Shown here in pieces: positions 8,353 to 15,630 of a DNA stretch of 40,043 nt (position 1 is its first letter; each line of letters begins with the position of its first letter). The stretch covers positions 1 through 40,043 of the forward strand of contig JAILMV010000140.1 in NCBI GenBank assembly GCA_024692185.1, read 5' to 3'. The position numbers and the translations under genes were made by a program. The notes under the pieces are model-generated. The model saw only the letters and a program-made list of their open reading frames with translations, searched no databases and had not been told where the DNA came from. The DNA comes from Bacteroidales bacterium. GTDB taxonomy: Bacteria > Bacteroidota > Bacteroidia > Bacteroidales > UBA932.

Positions 8353-8425
8353 TCGAGAAGAGGCGACTCGAACGCCCGACCCCCACGTCCCGAACGTGGT
8401 GCGCTACCAACTGCGCTACTTCTCG
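8353..8425 (-). tRNA. tRNA-Pro (anticodon CGG)
   Basis: 73 nt cloverleaf on the minus strand: acceptor CGAGAAG/CTTCTCG, D arm GCGC/GCGC, anticodon stem CCACG/CGTGG with loop TTCGGGA (anticodon CGG), T arm GGGCG-TTCGAGT-CGCCT with one G-U pair, and discriminator A. CCA is not encoded; the bases after A73 read C-A. It lies 9 bases after the rpsT terminator stem and has no obvious promoter of its own, so it may arise by read-through and processing of the rpsT transcript. Confidence 0.95.
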
Positions 8426-8453
8426 AAAACAAAAGCGCGGAAAAAACCGCGCT
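8426..8453 (-). terminator. Intrinsic terminator / attenuator after rpsT
   Basis: Perfect 7-base arms AGCGCGG (8434-8440) and CCGCGCT (8447-8453) around a six-base loop. On the minus strand the hairpin is followed by TTTTGTTTT. It lies between the rpsT stop and tRNA-Pro. The interrupted T-run may make it a partial terminator that lets some transcription continue into the tRNA; that is inference. Confidence 0.75.
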
Positions 8454-8467
8454 CTGTTAAAGTTTTA

Positions 8468-8722
8468 TTAGGAAAGCTTACCGATGTACAGCGCGATACC
8501 GCTCTTAAGGTTCGAAGCCTTGTTCTTGTGGATGACGCCCTGCTTTGCAAGTTTGTCGATCATTGCGAAAACCTTGGGAGCCTCAGCCTCTGCGGCTTTC
8601 TTGTCGGTGGTTGTACGGATAGCGCGGATAGCGTTCCTGGTAGTCTTTGCATAATACCTGTTATGCATTTTCCGCCTCTCGCCTTGGCGATTGGCTTTTT
8701 CTGCTGATGCGTTATTTGCCAT
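8468..8722 (-). CDS. rpsT: 30S ribosomal protein S20
   Basis: 84 residues, very basic and helical, with the S20 pattern 'MANNASAEKANRQGERRKMHNRYYAKTTRNAIRAIR'-like N-terminus (first part cited) and 'KLAKQGVIHKNKASNLKSGIALYI' at the end. S20 binds the 5' domain of 16S rRNA and is an early assembly protein. The start is the only sensible ATG, 23 bases downstream of the tRNA-Glu 3' end. No TAnnTTTG element lies in that gap, so rpsT is probably transcribed from the tRNA-Glu promoter. Confidence 0.95.
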   Translation of the reverse strand: MANNASAEKANRQGERRKMHNRYYAKTTRNAIRAIRTTTDKKAAEAEAPKVFAMIDKLAKQGVIHKNKASNLKSGIALYIGKLS

Positions 8723-8744
8723 TGTTATACTTTTTTATAATTTC

Positions 8745-8819
8745 TGGTAGTGGGTAGGAGAATCGAACTCCTATTGCAGGAATGAAAATCCTGAGTACTA
8801 ACCGTTATACGAACCCACC
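8745..8819 (-). tRNA. tRNA-Glu (anticodon TTC)
   Basis: Minus-strand cloverleaf: acceptor GGTGGGT/ACCCACT, anticodon stem CAGGA/TCCTG with loop TTTTCAT (anticodon TTC), T arm AGGAG-TTCGATT-CTCCT, discriminator A at 8748. The following bases 8747-8745 encode CCA. It is the first gene of a presumed tRNA-Glu-rpsT-tRNA-Pro unit. Confidence 0.96.
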
Positions 8820-8836
8820 AGCATTTCAAAGGAGTG

Positions 8837-8866
8837 CAAAGGTACGAATATTTTTTTATTCCGCAA
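8837..8866 (-). promoter_or_regulatory. Promoter of tRNA-Glu (and probably rpsT)
   Basis: On the minus strand TTG (8866-8864) is followed after exactly 19 bases by TACCTTTG (8844-8837), the full Bacteroidota -33/-7 arrangement. The tRNA starts 17 bases further on. The same TACCTTTG box with the same 19-base spacing precedes tRNA-Asn. The TTG abuts the stop codon of the DUF4837 gene. Confidence 0.75.
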
Positions 8867-9865
8867 CTAATTTTTGTCCTTATTTTCTTTCCACTCCCAG
8901 GAATACAGCAGAGACTCTACTTGTCGCAGGTACTGGCGCTTATCGTATTTGGGAGCATAGACGAACGCATCGCACACCACCACATACAGGCCGTCGGGGC
9001 TGTAGAACGAATGTGACACGAAGGGACCGCCCATATAATCGTTGGCAACTTCCCAGTATCCGCGGGTCTGTGCAAGGCTGCGTCCGCCATATTTTATGAA
9101 TTCTACCGAAGGGGTAGGGACGCTGCCCGTGGTCATGTAGGTATTCTCGAACATTCCGGGAACATTGTTGCGCAGCACCTCGTTACGGTGTGCGATAATG
9201 TTGGCGCGGCTGAAGTCGGCGCTGGTGCCGAGTGCGGGATAACGGTACACGAACACACCCTGTATGGTATATTGCTTTTCGTCGGCAATCCAGATGAAGT
9301 CGGAAGTCTTTTTCTTGAACTGATAGCCCATAGGGAAGTGCAAGCCGCCACCGAAGATTTCCACTACCATATTGTTGAGAGGTTTCTCCTCGTAACGCAT
9401 AGTGTTGCGGATGACGCGGTTGCGCTCGGCTTGCTCGATGAAGGAAACTATCTTCTGACCTTCCTTGTCAAGAATCTCGGCAGCACCCTGGGCATCGTGG
9501 GCTGCGATCTTCACCACGGCCTGGGGATTGGCCCATACATTCTGGAGGTATCTCACGCCGGGCTCCACGACCTGGGGGTCGATGTCGAAGAAAACTATGT
9601 TGCGGTGCACTTTGAACAGGTCTGCAAAGCCTCCGTGGGTGACGTTGGTGAGGGAGTAGAGAGGCTCTCTCATCAGGAACCAGGGGCAGTCGCAGGCAAG
9701 CAGCTCGCGGACGGAATTGCCCGGGGCTCCTTCCCAATCGACCTTCTCGATTACCACCAGGACTTCTCCGGCTTTGCCGCTGACGTTGGGCAGAAGTGCT
9801 TGATGCTTTCCTCCGCAGGAGAGGAGAGCAAACAGCATCAGTGTGAATGCGATTATCCTTTTCAT
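8867..9865 (-). CDS. DUF4837 family lipoprotein
   Basis: 332 residues from the ATG at 9865; longer in-frame extensions upstream run into rseP and lack a signal sequence, so they are rejected. The N-terminus MKRIIAFTLMLFALLSC is a lipoprotein signal with the modified Cys at 17. The body matches my memory of the DUF4837 family of Bacteroidetes ('SGKAGEVLVVIEKVDWEG', 'MREPLYSLTNVTHGGFADLF', 'HFPMGYQFKKKTSDFIWIADE'). No function is known to me. It follows rseP by 5 bases and ends the LytM-dxr-rseP operon, suggesting an envelope role. Confidence 0.85.
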   Translation of the reverse strand: MKRIIAFTLMLFALLSCGGKHQALLPNVSGKAGEVLVVIEKVDWEGAPGNSVRELLACDCPWFLMREPLYSLTNVTHGGFADLFKVHRNIVFFDIDPQVVEPGVRYLQNVWANPQAVVKIAAHDAQGAAEILDKEGQKIVSFIEQAERNRVIRNTMRYEEKPLNNMVVEIFGGGLHFPMGYQFKKKTSDFIWIADEKQYTIQGVFVYRYPALGTSADFSRANIIAHRNEVLRNNVPGMFENTYMTTGSVPTPSVEFIKYGGRSLAQTRGYWEVANDYMGGPFVSHSFYSPDGLYVVVCDAFVYAPKYDKRQYLRQVESLLYSWEWKENKDKN

Positions 9866-9870
9866 AATAT

Positions 9871-11211
9871 CTATTTTATCAATCTTCCAATGTCGTTGCC
9901 GAAGGCCAGCATCATCAGGCCGAGCAGCAGTATCATACCGACTATCTGGGCCCCGACCATGAAACGGTCGGAAGGCTTGCGGCCGGTGATTATCTCGAAG
10001 AGCAGGAAAACTATGTGCCCGCCGTCGAGTCCGGGTATGGGCAGCAGGTTCATTACTCCCAGCATTATGGAGAAGAGCCCCAGCAGGAACACGAACTGGT
10101 ACCAATCCCAGGCTGCGGGGAATACCTGACCGATTGCTATGAAACTACCCACGGATTTGTAGGCCCCGGATGAGGGAGTGGCCAGCAGACGCAGGTCGCG
10201 GAGATATCCTCCTATGGTGCTTCCGGTGAACTTTATGCCCGCCGGAATGGCCTGCAGTCCCTTGTATTTGATGGTCTCTATCTTGGGGGTCATCATATAG
10301 ACGCCGATGCGTCCGGCGCTATCCACCTGTACCTTCGTCGTCAGGGTATCCGCATCGCGGAGTACGCTGACTTCGATTTCCTGTCCGGGATACCGGGCGA
10401 GCAGTTTCCGGGCATCCTGCAGATATTCCACCTCGGTCCCGGCGACGCTGGCAATCACGTCCCCGCGGCGTAGTTCCCCGCCTGCATTCAGGCCGTCGGC
10501 CGCGACGGAATCCACGCAGAAGGGAATGGCCAGGTCGAACATATTCTGGGAGTTGAGGACCTCTCCGAGCATGTTCCCGTCAACATAGAGGATGAGGGTG
10601 TCGGAGCCGCGGAGCACCTTGGCCTGGCGTACTTTGCGGCGGGCCAGGTCGGCCTGCAGCATCCCGAAATTGCCGGGAACATAGTCGTCGAAGGCCAGGA
10701 TTTCGTCCCCGGCGCGGAAACCCATCTCCTGGGCAAGTTCGTTGGGGTAGATCTTGTTCCCCTGATTGGGAATGTAGCTCTGCCCCCATATGGCCATTAT
10801 TATGCTGAAAGCGATTATTGCGAAGATGAAATTGTAGAGCACTCCTCCGCCCATAACCAGAAGACGCTGCCAGGCATTGTGGGTCCGGAACTCCCAAGGC
10901 TGGGGAGCGCGCTTCATCTGCCCGAGGTCCATGCTCTCGTCGATCATTCCGGAAATCTTGCAGTAACCTCCGAAGGGGAGCCAGCCGATGCCATATTCCG
11001 TCTGCCAGTCCTTGGCTTTCGGGAAGATCTTGGTGAACCATTTGCTGCGCTTGGTGCTGAAGATGAAGGTATTGCCTGTATCGAAGAAGAGGAAGAACTT
11101 CTCGACCCTGATGGAAAACAGTTTCGCGAAGGTAAAGTGCCCGAATTCGTGCACTATAATCAGTATCGAAAGCGCAAGCAGGACTTGCAGGAATTTCATC
11201 AAAAAGACCAT
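9871..11211 (-). CDS. rseP: RIP metalloprotease RseP (site-2 protease family)
   Basis: 446 residues. This intramembrane zinc protease cleaves transmembrane substrates such as anti-sigma factors and signal-peptide remnants. The zinc motif HEFGH is at residues 21-25 in the first membrane helix. The second motif 'NLLPIPGLDGGHIVFLLFE' supplies the Asp ligand in the C-terminal membrane region. Between them is a periplasmic PDZ-like region ('GGELRRGDVIASVAGTEVEYLQDARKLL'). The C-terminus has two further hydrophobic helices. The start overlaps the dxr stop by one base (TAATG). An rseP-dxr neighbourhood is common in bacteria. Confidence 0.95.
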   Translation of the reverse strand: MVFLMKFLQVLLALSILIIVHEFGHFTFAKLFSIRVEKFFLFFDTGNTFIFSTKRSKWFTKIFPKAKDWQTEYGIGWLPFGGYCKISGMIDESMDLGQMKRAPQPWEFRTHNAWQRLLVMGGGVLYNFIFAIIAFSIIMAIWGQSYIPNQGNKIYPNELAQEMGFRAGDEILAFDDYVPGNFGMLQADLARRKVRQAKVLRGSDTLILYVDGNMLGEVLNSQNMFDLAIPFCVDSVAADGLNAGGELRRGDVIASVAGTEVEYLQDARKLLARYPGQEIEVSVLRDADTLTTKVQVDSAGRIGVYMMTPKIETIKYKGLQAIPAGIKFTGSTIGGYLRDLRLLATPSSGAYKSVGSFIAIGQVFPAAWDWYQFVFLLGLFSIMLGVMNLLPIPGLDGGHIVFLLFEIITGRKPSDRFMVGAQIVGMILLLGLMMLAFGNDIGRLIK

Positions 11212-12362
11212 TATCGGATAGCTTCCCGGACTTTAGCGGCAATCTCGGCATGTGTGGCGAAGATGTCGTCGGGCGTAGGGCTAGCAACAAAATTCACGCC
11301 AGCAAGCGCCTGCTCGCACAGGCGTGCGATGTCGTAGAATCCGATTTCGCCTTTCAGGAAAGCTGCAACGGCTATTTCGTTAGCGGAATTAAGGGCGCAA
11401 GGAGCATTCCCTCCGCGGCCTATTGCCTCGTATGCCAGGCCCAGGCAGGGGAAGCGGTCAATGTCTGCTTCGCTGAAGCTCAGCTTGCCTATCTGCCCGA
11501 AATCCAGCTTCTTGTTGCCCACCGTAATCCTGGAGGGGAAACTGAGTGCGAAAGCTATGGGTTCGCGCATGTCGGGAGATGCCATCTGGGCAATTACGGC
11601 GCCGTCCTCGAACTCCACCATCGAATGGATTATGGATTCGGGATGAACCACGACGTGTATGCGTTCTGCCGGAATGTCGAAGAGCCAGCGGGCCTCAATT
11701 ACCTCGAAACCCTTGTTCATCATTGTGGATGAGTCGATAGTGACCTTGGCACCCATGTTCCAGTTGGGATGCTTCAGGGCCTCGGCTGCCGTGGCGGCTG
11801 CGATCTTCTCCTTGGGCCAAGTGCGGAATGGGCCTCCGGATGCGGTGAGATGGATTTTTTCGACTGCATTTCCCTGGGCGCCGAGCAGGCACTGGAAGAT
11901 GGCCGAATGTTCGGAATCCACGGGGAGGATCACTGCATTGTGCTCCCTCATTGTACGGGTGACTATGCTGCCTGCGGCCACTAATGTCTCCTTGTTCGCC
12001 AGGGCAACGATCTTCCCGGCCTCCAAAGCGGCCAGTGTGGGTTTGAGCCCGCTGAAACCGACCATCGCACCTACTACTATATCGACATCTTCCGCAGCGG
12101 CAAGGGAGCAAAGGCTGTCGATGCCTGCGAAAACTTTGCTGTCGCTGCTCTCGAGGGCGTCCTTAAGCTGGGAATAGCGGCTTTCATTGCAGATTACCAC
12201 ATTGTTCACGTCGAATTCCCTGGCCTGTTCCGCCAGCAGTTCCACGCTGTTGTTCGCGGAGATGAGCTCCACCTCGAAAAGGTCCCTGTGCTGCCGGACT
12301 ATATCCAGGGTCTGGGTACCGATCGATCCGGTGGAACCAAGTATCGCTATCTTTCTTTTCAC
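11211..12362 (-). CDS. dxr: 1-deoxy-D-xylulose-5-phosphate reductoisomerase
   Basis: 383 residues. It makes 2-C-methyl-D-erythritol 4-phosphate, the committed step of the MEP isoprenoid pathway. Seen: NADPH motif GSTGSIG (9-15), 'ALANKETLVAAGSIV', 'ILPVDSEHSAIFQCL', 'LTASGGPFR', 'HPNWNMGAKVTIDSSTMMNKG' and 'HVVVHPESIIHSMVEF' (substrate and metal binding). The initiation codon is GTG (12362-12360); the family N-terminus begins exactly there and no upstream ATG fits. It is 12 bases downstream of the LytM-fold gene. DXP-dependent PdxA is also encoded in this window. Confidence 0.95.
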   Translation of the reverse strand: MKRKIAILGSTGSIGTQTLDIVRQHRDLFEVELISANNSVELLAEQAREFDVNNVVICNESRYSQLKDALESSDSKVFAGIDSLCSLAAAEDVDIVVGAMVGFSGLKPTLAALEAGKIVALANKETLVAAGSIVTRTMREHNAVILPVDSEHSAIFQCLLGAQGNAVEKIHLTASGGPFRTWPKEKIAAATAAEALKHPNWNMGAKVTIDSSTMMNKGFEVIEARWLFDIPAERIHVVVHPESIIHSMVEFEDGAVIAQMASPDMREPIAFALSFPSRITVGNKKLDFGQIGKLSFSEADIDRFPCLGLAYEAIGRGGNAPCALNSANEIAVAAFLKGEIGFYDIARLCEQALAGVNFVASPTPDDIFATHAEIAAKVREAIR

Positions 12363-12374
12363 TCTCGGGAGATA

Positions 12375-13223
12375 TTAGAATTTGCAGTATCTGGCGGGAT
12401 CCACAGGCTCGCCCTGATACCATAGTTCGAAGCGCAGATGGTCCCCGGATGTGAGTCCGCCGGTGCTTCCCACCAGGGCCACGGGGGTGCCTACGGAGAC
12501 TTTGTCCCCGAGTTTGCGCAATAGTTTCTGGTTATGTTTATAGAATGAAATGATTCCGTTATCGTGCTGTATGGCAAGGGAATAGCCACTGGCATCAGTC
12601 CAGTCTGCGAAGATTACCGTGCCGTCGAGTACGGCGCTCACCACTGCTCCGGCAGGGGCGGTTATGTCCACTGCGGGATGCAGCACGGCGTCGAAGGCCT
12701 GGGTGATCGTGCCCTTGAGCGGCGAGAAGAAGTGCTGGCCTTCAAGGGGGAGTTCCCGCTTGCGGTCGGAGAGGCTGAACTGTTCGGTATTGCTGACGCT
12801 GGTGCGGAGGATGGAATCCCCGCGTATGATCTGCTCGTCGCTCATCTTGCGCAGATACTCCCTGGTGTTTCCGCTCAGCAGGCTGTCGGCCTTGAGGCTC
12901 TCTTCGCCGGCGAGTATGCGGCTCAGGTTCTCGGCATAGATGGACCAGCGGGTCATCTCGTTTTCGAGGGAATCTATCTTTAGTGCGTTCGCGATTGCTC
13001 CCCGTTTGAAATGGTCGTCGGGGTAACCGGGAATGGTGGTGCGCAGGGGAGTGAACGAAATGATGGACCAGGAAATCAGCGAGACTATTATAAGGGCGGA
13101 AATGCCGAGCACGATGAAACCGACCCTGGAGAACCTCCAGAACCTTATTCTCTGATGCGTACGGTCCTCCACCAGGGATAGTCTGTAGAGCTTATTCCAA
13201 TCCGCAAAATTTCTTTTTCCCAT
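12375..13223 (-). CDS. Membrane-anchored LytM/M23-fold protein with a degenerate zinc site
   Basis: 282 residues from the ATG at 13223; an in-frame extension to 13352 would overlap ruvX and is rejected. Residues 33-56 are one membrane helix after a basic cytoplasmic tail. Residues ~60-150 look coiled/helical. Residues ~165-282 are an M23 domain. Zinc ligands H182 and D186 of HxxxD are present ('HPAVDITAP'), but the canonical HLH has become H262-L-R264, which removes the third zinc ligand. In other bacteria such degenerate LytM proteins (EnvC, NlpD) activate amidases instead of cutting peptidoglycan; a similar role here is inference. It is divergent from ruvX and first in the dxr-rseP operon. 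Confidence 0.85.
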   Translation of the reverse strand: MGKRNFADWNKLYRLSLVEDRTHQRIRFWRFSRVGFIVLGISALIIVSLISWSIISFTPLRTTIPGYPDDHFKRGAIANALKIDSLENEMTRWSIYAENLSRILAGEESLKADSLLSGNTREYLRKMSDEQIIRGDSILRTSVSNTEQFSLSDRKRELPLEGQHFFSPLKGTITQAFDAVLHPAVDITAPAGAVVSAVLDGTVIFADWTDASGYSLAIQHDNGIISFYKHNQKLLRKLGDKVSVGTPVALVGSTGGLTSGDHLRFELWYQGEPVDPARYCKF

Positions 13224-13231
13224 AATATTCG

Positions 13232-13239
13232 TAAATTTG
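13232..13239 (+). promoter_or_regulatory. Predicted -7 promoter element of ruvX
   Basis: TAAATTTG matches TAnnTTTG and ends 7 bases before the ruvX ATG at 13247, so the message should be leaderless or nearly so. No good TTG was seen at the -33 position. The element lies in the 23-base gap between the divergent LytM-fold and ruvX starts. Confidence 0.5.
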
Positions 13240-13246
13240 CATCCTG

Positions 13247-13666
13247 ATGGACAGGATGATCGGTATTGATTACGGACGCGCCAGAGTGGGCGTCGCGATG
13301 AGCGACCCGCTCGGGATTTTCGCATCTCCGCTCGAAACCGTCGTAGCTGCAAAGATAATAGATTATCTTCAAAAATTGACCACCTCCGAGACGGTTGTCC
13401 GTTTCGTCGTAGGATATCCGGTCAATATGGACGGCAGGCCTTCGGAGGCCGCGGCCGATGTGGATGTCTTCCTCAAACAGCTTGCAAAGCGCTTCCCTTC
13501 AATCCCGGTGAGCCTCGAAGATGAGCGTTTCACCTCCGTGCTGGCCCACAAGGCCATGATAGACGGCGGGATGAAGAAAAGCGACAGGCGCAAGAAGGAA
13601 TCGGTGGACAAAATCAGTGCTGCCATCATCCTCCAGAGTTATTTGGATAGAAAAAACAGAAAATAA
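13247..13666 (+). CDS. ruvX: Holliday junction resolvase-like pre-16S rRNA nuclease RuvX/YqgF
   Basis: 139 residues with the RNase H-like YqgF fold. It is implicated in 16S rRNA 5'-end maturation. The first acidic residue is in 'IGIDYGRARVGVAMSD', followed by 'FVVGYPVNMDGRPSEAA', 'VSLEDERFTSVLAH' (conserved Glu/Asp) and 'KESVDKISAAIILQSYL' (last Asp). The first ATG (13247) or an ATG 9 bases later could be used. The stop overlaps the def start by one base (TAATG). Confidence 0.93.
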   Translation: MDRMIGIDYGRARVGVAMSDPLGIFASPLETVVAAKIIDYLQKLTTSETVVRFVVGYPVNMDGRPSEAAADVDVFLKQLAKRFPSIPVSLEDERFTSVLAHKAMIDGGMKKSDRRKKESVDKISAAIILQSYLDRKNRK

Positions 13667-14220
13667 TGGTAAAACCTATTTACTTGTATGGTTCGGGAGT
13701 GCTCCGCCAGAAAGCAGAGCCTGCCGACCTGGAAAAGAAAGATGAAATCAAGCAGCTGGTGACAGACCTCTGGGATACCCTTGCCGCCAGCGAAGGTTGC
13801 GGACTTGCATCTCCGCAGATCGGTGTCAGCCAGCGCGTGGTCGTCGTGGACGGTGACGTGATGTCCGATATCTACGACTATCTGAAAGGCTTCAAACGTA
13901 CTTTCGTAAATCCCGTGGTCCTGGAAGAAAGTGAAGAGAAAAGCACCTACAACGAGGGCTGCCTGAGCATTCCCGGCATCTATTGCGACGTCGTCCGTCC
14001 CAAGAAGATCAAGGTGGAATATTACGACGAGAATCTGGAAAAGAAGGTGGAGGAATTCGACAATTTCGCCGCCCGTATGATCCAGCACGAATTCAGCCAT
14101 CTGGACGGCGTGCTCTTCACCGACCTCGTGGCCCCTATCCGCAAGAAGCTAGTAGTCAAGAAGCTCCAGCGCATATCTTCCGGAAAGGTGCCCACCAGGT
14201 ACAATTCCAAGATCCGTTAA
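13666..14220 (+). CDS. def: Peptide deformylase
   Basis: 184 residues. It removes the N-formyl group from nascent proteins using a metal held by one Cys and two His. All three motifs are present: 'GCGLASPQIG' (Q51), 'EGCLSIPG' (C99) and 'QHEFSHLDG' (H141, E142, H145). The last has Ser where Asp is most common. It is directly coupled to ruvX. Confidence 0.95.
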   Translation: MVKPIYLYGSGVLRQKAEPADLEKKDEIKQLVTDLWDTLAASEGCGLASPQIGVSQRVVVVDGDVMSDIYDYLKGFKRTFVNPVVLEESEEKSTYNEGCLSIPGIYCDVVRPKKIKVEYYDENLEKKVEEFDNFAARMIQHEFSHLDGVLFTDLVAPIRKKLVVKKLQRISSGKVPTRYNSKIR

Positions 14221-14226
14221 TTTTAT

Positions 14227-14234
14227 TACATTTG
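14227..14234 (+). promoter_or_regulatory. Predicted -7 element upstream of the phosphohexomutase gene
   Basis: TACATTTG matches TAnnTTTG, 24 bases before the ATG at 14259. It lies just after the def stop, separating the ruvX-def pair from the following genes. No convincing -33 TTG was seen. Confidence 0.45.
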
Positions 14235-14258
14235 TAAGATACTAAAACTGATATAGAT

Positions 14259-15626
14259 ATGGGAGCATTCCATGCATATGACATCCGGGGAATCTACAAT
14301 GTGGATTTCGACAAAGATACCGCCTACAAGGTAGGCTATTTCCTTCCTGCGCTTCTCAAGGCGGACAAGGTCCTGGTAGGCCGCGACTGCCGCGTCTCCT
14401 CGCCTGAGGTCCACGATTATCTGATCAAGGGTATTACCGATGCCGGTGCCGACGTTGATGATATCGGCCTCAGCAGCACTCCTCTGGTGTACTTCGGTAC
14501 CGCCAACTACGGATACAAGGCCTCAGTCCAGATTACCGCATCCCACAATCCTGCCGAGTACAACGGAATGAAGGTGTCCCGCGAGAACGCCCTTCCCGTG
14601 GGCCTCGACACCGGTCTCGGCCAGATCAAGGCCTGGATAGAGGAAGGCCGTCCTACGCCTCCCGCAGCCAAGAAAGGCAACGTCCGTGAAATCGACATCA
14701 AACCCGATTATATCAAGTTCCTGAAGAAGTACAAAGGGGATTTCAGCAACCTCAAGATTGCCTTCGACCTTTCCAACGGAATGGCCAACCTCTTTGCCAA
14801 GGAAATCTACAAGGACGAGGAAGCCGAATGGCTCTTCGATACCATCGACGGCCGCTTCCCCAACCACGAGCCCAACCCGCTCATCCCCAAGAACGTACAG
14901 CCCCTGAAGGACCTGGTTGCCAAGTGCGGCGCGGACCTGGGCGTAATCTATGACGGAGATGCCGACCGAGTGATGTTCGTGGACGACAAGGCCCGTTTCG
15001 TGGCCCCCGACCTCATCATAGCCATGATGGCCCAGTACTTCTGCGGCGAGAGGGGAGAGAAGAACCCTCGCGTGCTGCAGGAAATCCGTTCCTCCAAGGC
15101 CGTGGGAGAGTATCTGCAGCAGTATGGCGCAGAGCTCCACACCTGGCGCGTGGGCCGCGCATTCGCAGCTCCCAAGCTCCGCGAGATCGACGGTCTCTGG
15201 GGCGGAGAGCTTGCCGGCCACTATTATTTCAAGGATTTCTTCTACTCCGACAGCGGAATGCTCGCCAGCATCATCGTGCTCCGCATAGTTGCCGCCCTCA
15301 AGCGTGCCGGCAAGACTTTCAGCCAGCAGATCGACGAACTTACCAAATACAAGAATTCCGGCGAGGTCAACTTCCGCGTGGAGGACAAGACCGGTGCTAT
15401 GGAAGCCGTCAAGAAGCATTTCGAGACTGCCGAGAAGCCCGAGGTCGTGATGGACTTCGACGGCTATCGCCTGGAGTTCCCCGACTGGTGGTTCAACATC
15501 CGTCCTTCCAATACGGAGCCTTATCTGCGCTTCATCTGCGAAGCCACCACCGACGAGGTACTGGAGAAGAAGATTGCAGAAACTGCCGCTATCATCGAGG
15601 GTCAGTTTGGAGGGAAGAGGGCATAG
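14259..15626 (+). CDS. Phosphomannomutase/phosphoglucomutase (alpha-D-phosphohexomutase family)
   Basis: 455 residues in the four-domain phosphohexomutase layout. Domain 1 carries the phosphoserine S95 in 'TASHNPAEYNGMKVS'. Domain 2 has the Mg loop 'DGDADRVMFVD' near residue 232. Domain 3 has the sugar-binding 'GGELAGHYYF'. Domain 4 has the phosphate-binding 'RPSNTEPYLRF'. It interconverts hexose 1- and 6-phosphates and so feeds nucleotide-sugar synthesis. 'GELAGHYYF' resembles bifunctional PMM/PGM enzymes more than GlmM, but mannose versus glucose preference cannot be read from the sequence. The next gene starts 4 bases later. Confidence 0.9.
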   Translation: MGAFHAYDIRGIYNVDFDKDTAYKVGYFLPALLKADKVLVGRDCRVSSPEVHDYLIKGITDAGADVDDIGLSSTPLVYFGTANYGYKASVQITASHNPAEYNGMKVSRENALPVGLDTGLGQIKAWIEEGRPTPPAAKKGNVREIDIKPDYIKFLKKYKGDFSNLKIAFDLSNGMANLFAKEIYKDEEAEWLFDTIDGRFPNHEPNPLIPKNVQPLKDLVAKCGADLGVIYDGDADRVMFVDDKARFVAPDLIIAMMAQYFCGERGEKNPRVLQEIRSSKAVGEYLQQYGAELHTWRVGRAFAAPKLREIDGLWGGELAGHYYFKDFFYSDSGMLASIIVLRIVAALKRAGKTFSQQIDELTKYKNSGEVNFRVEDKTGAMEAVKKHFETAEKPEVVMDFDGYRLEFPDWWFNIRPSNTEPYLRFICEATTDEVLEKKIAETAAIIEGQFGGKRA

Positions 15627-15630
15627 CCGG

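Noticed and set aside
8127-8432. Minus-strand frame running through tRNA-Pro and the terminator into the DAHP synthase gene
   Set aside because: It overlaps a well-formed tRNA and a terminator, so it cannot be a gene.
9188-10129. 313-codon plus-strand frame opposite the DUF4837 gene
   Set aside because: Antisense shadow; the minus-strand frame has a lipoprotein signal and good operon spacing.
13247-14220. ruvX-def pair as a novel linkage
   Set aside because: One-base overlap of housekeeping genes; ordinary operon structure with no unexplained signal.
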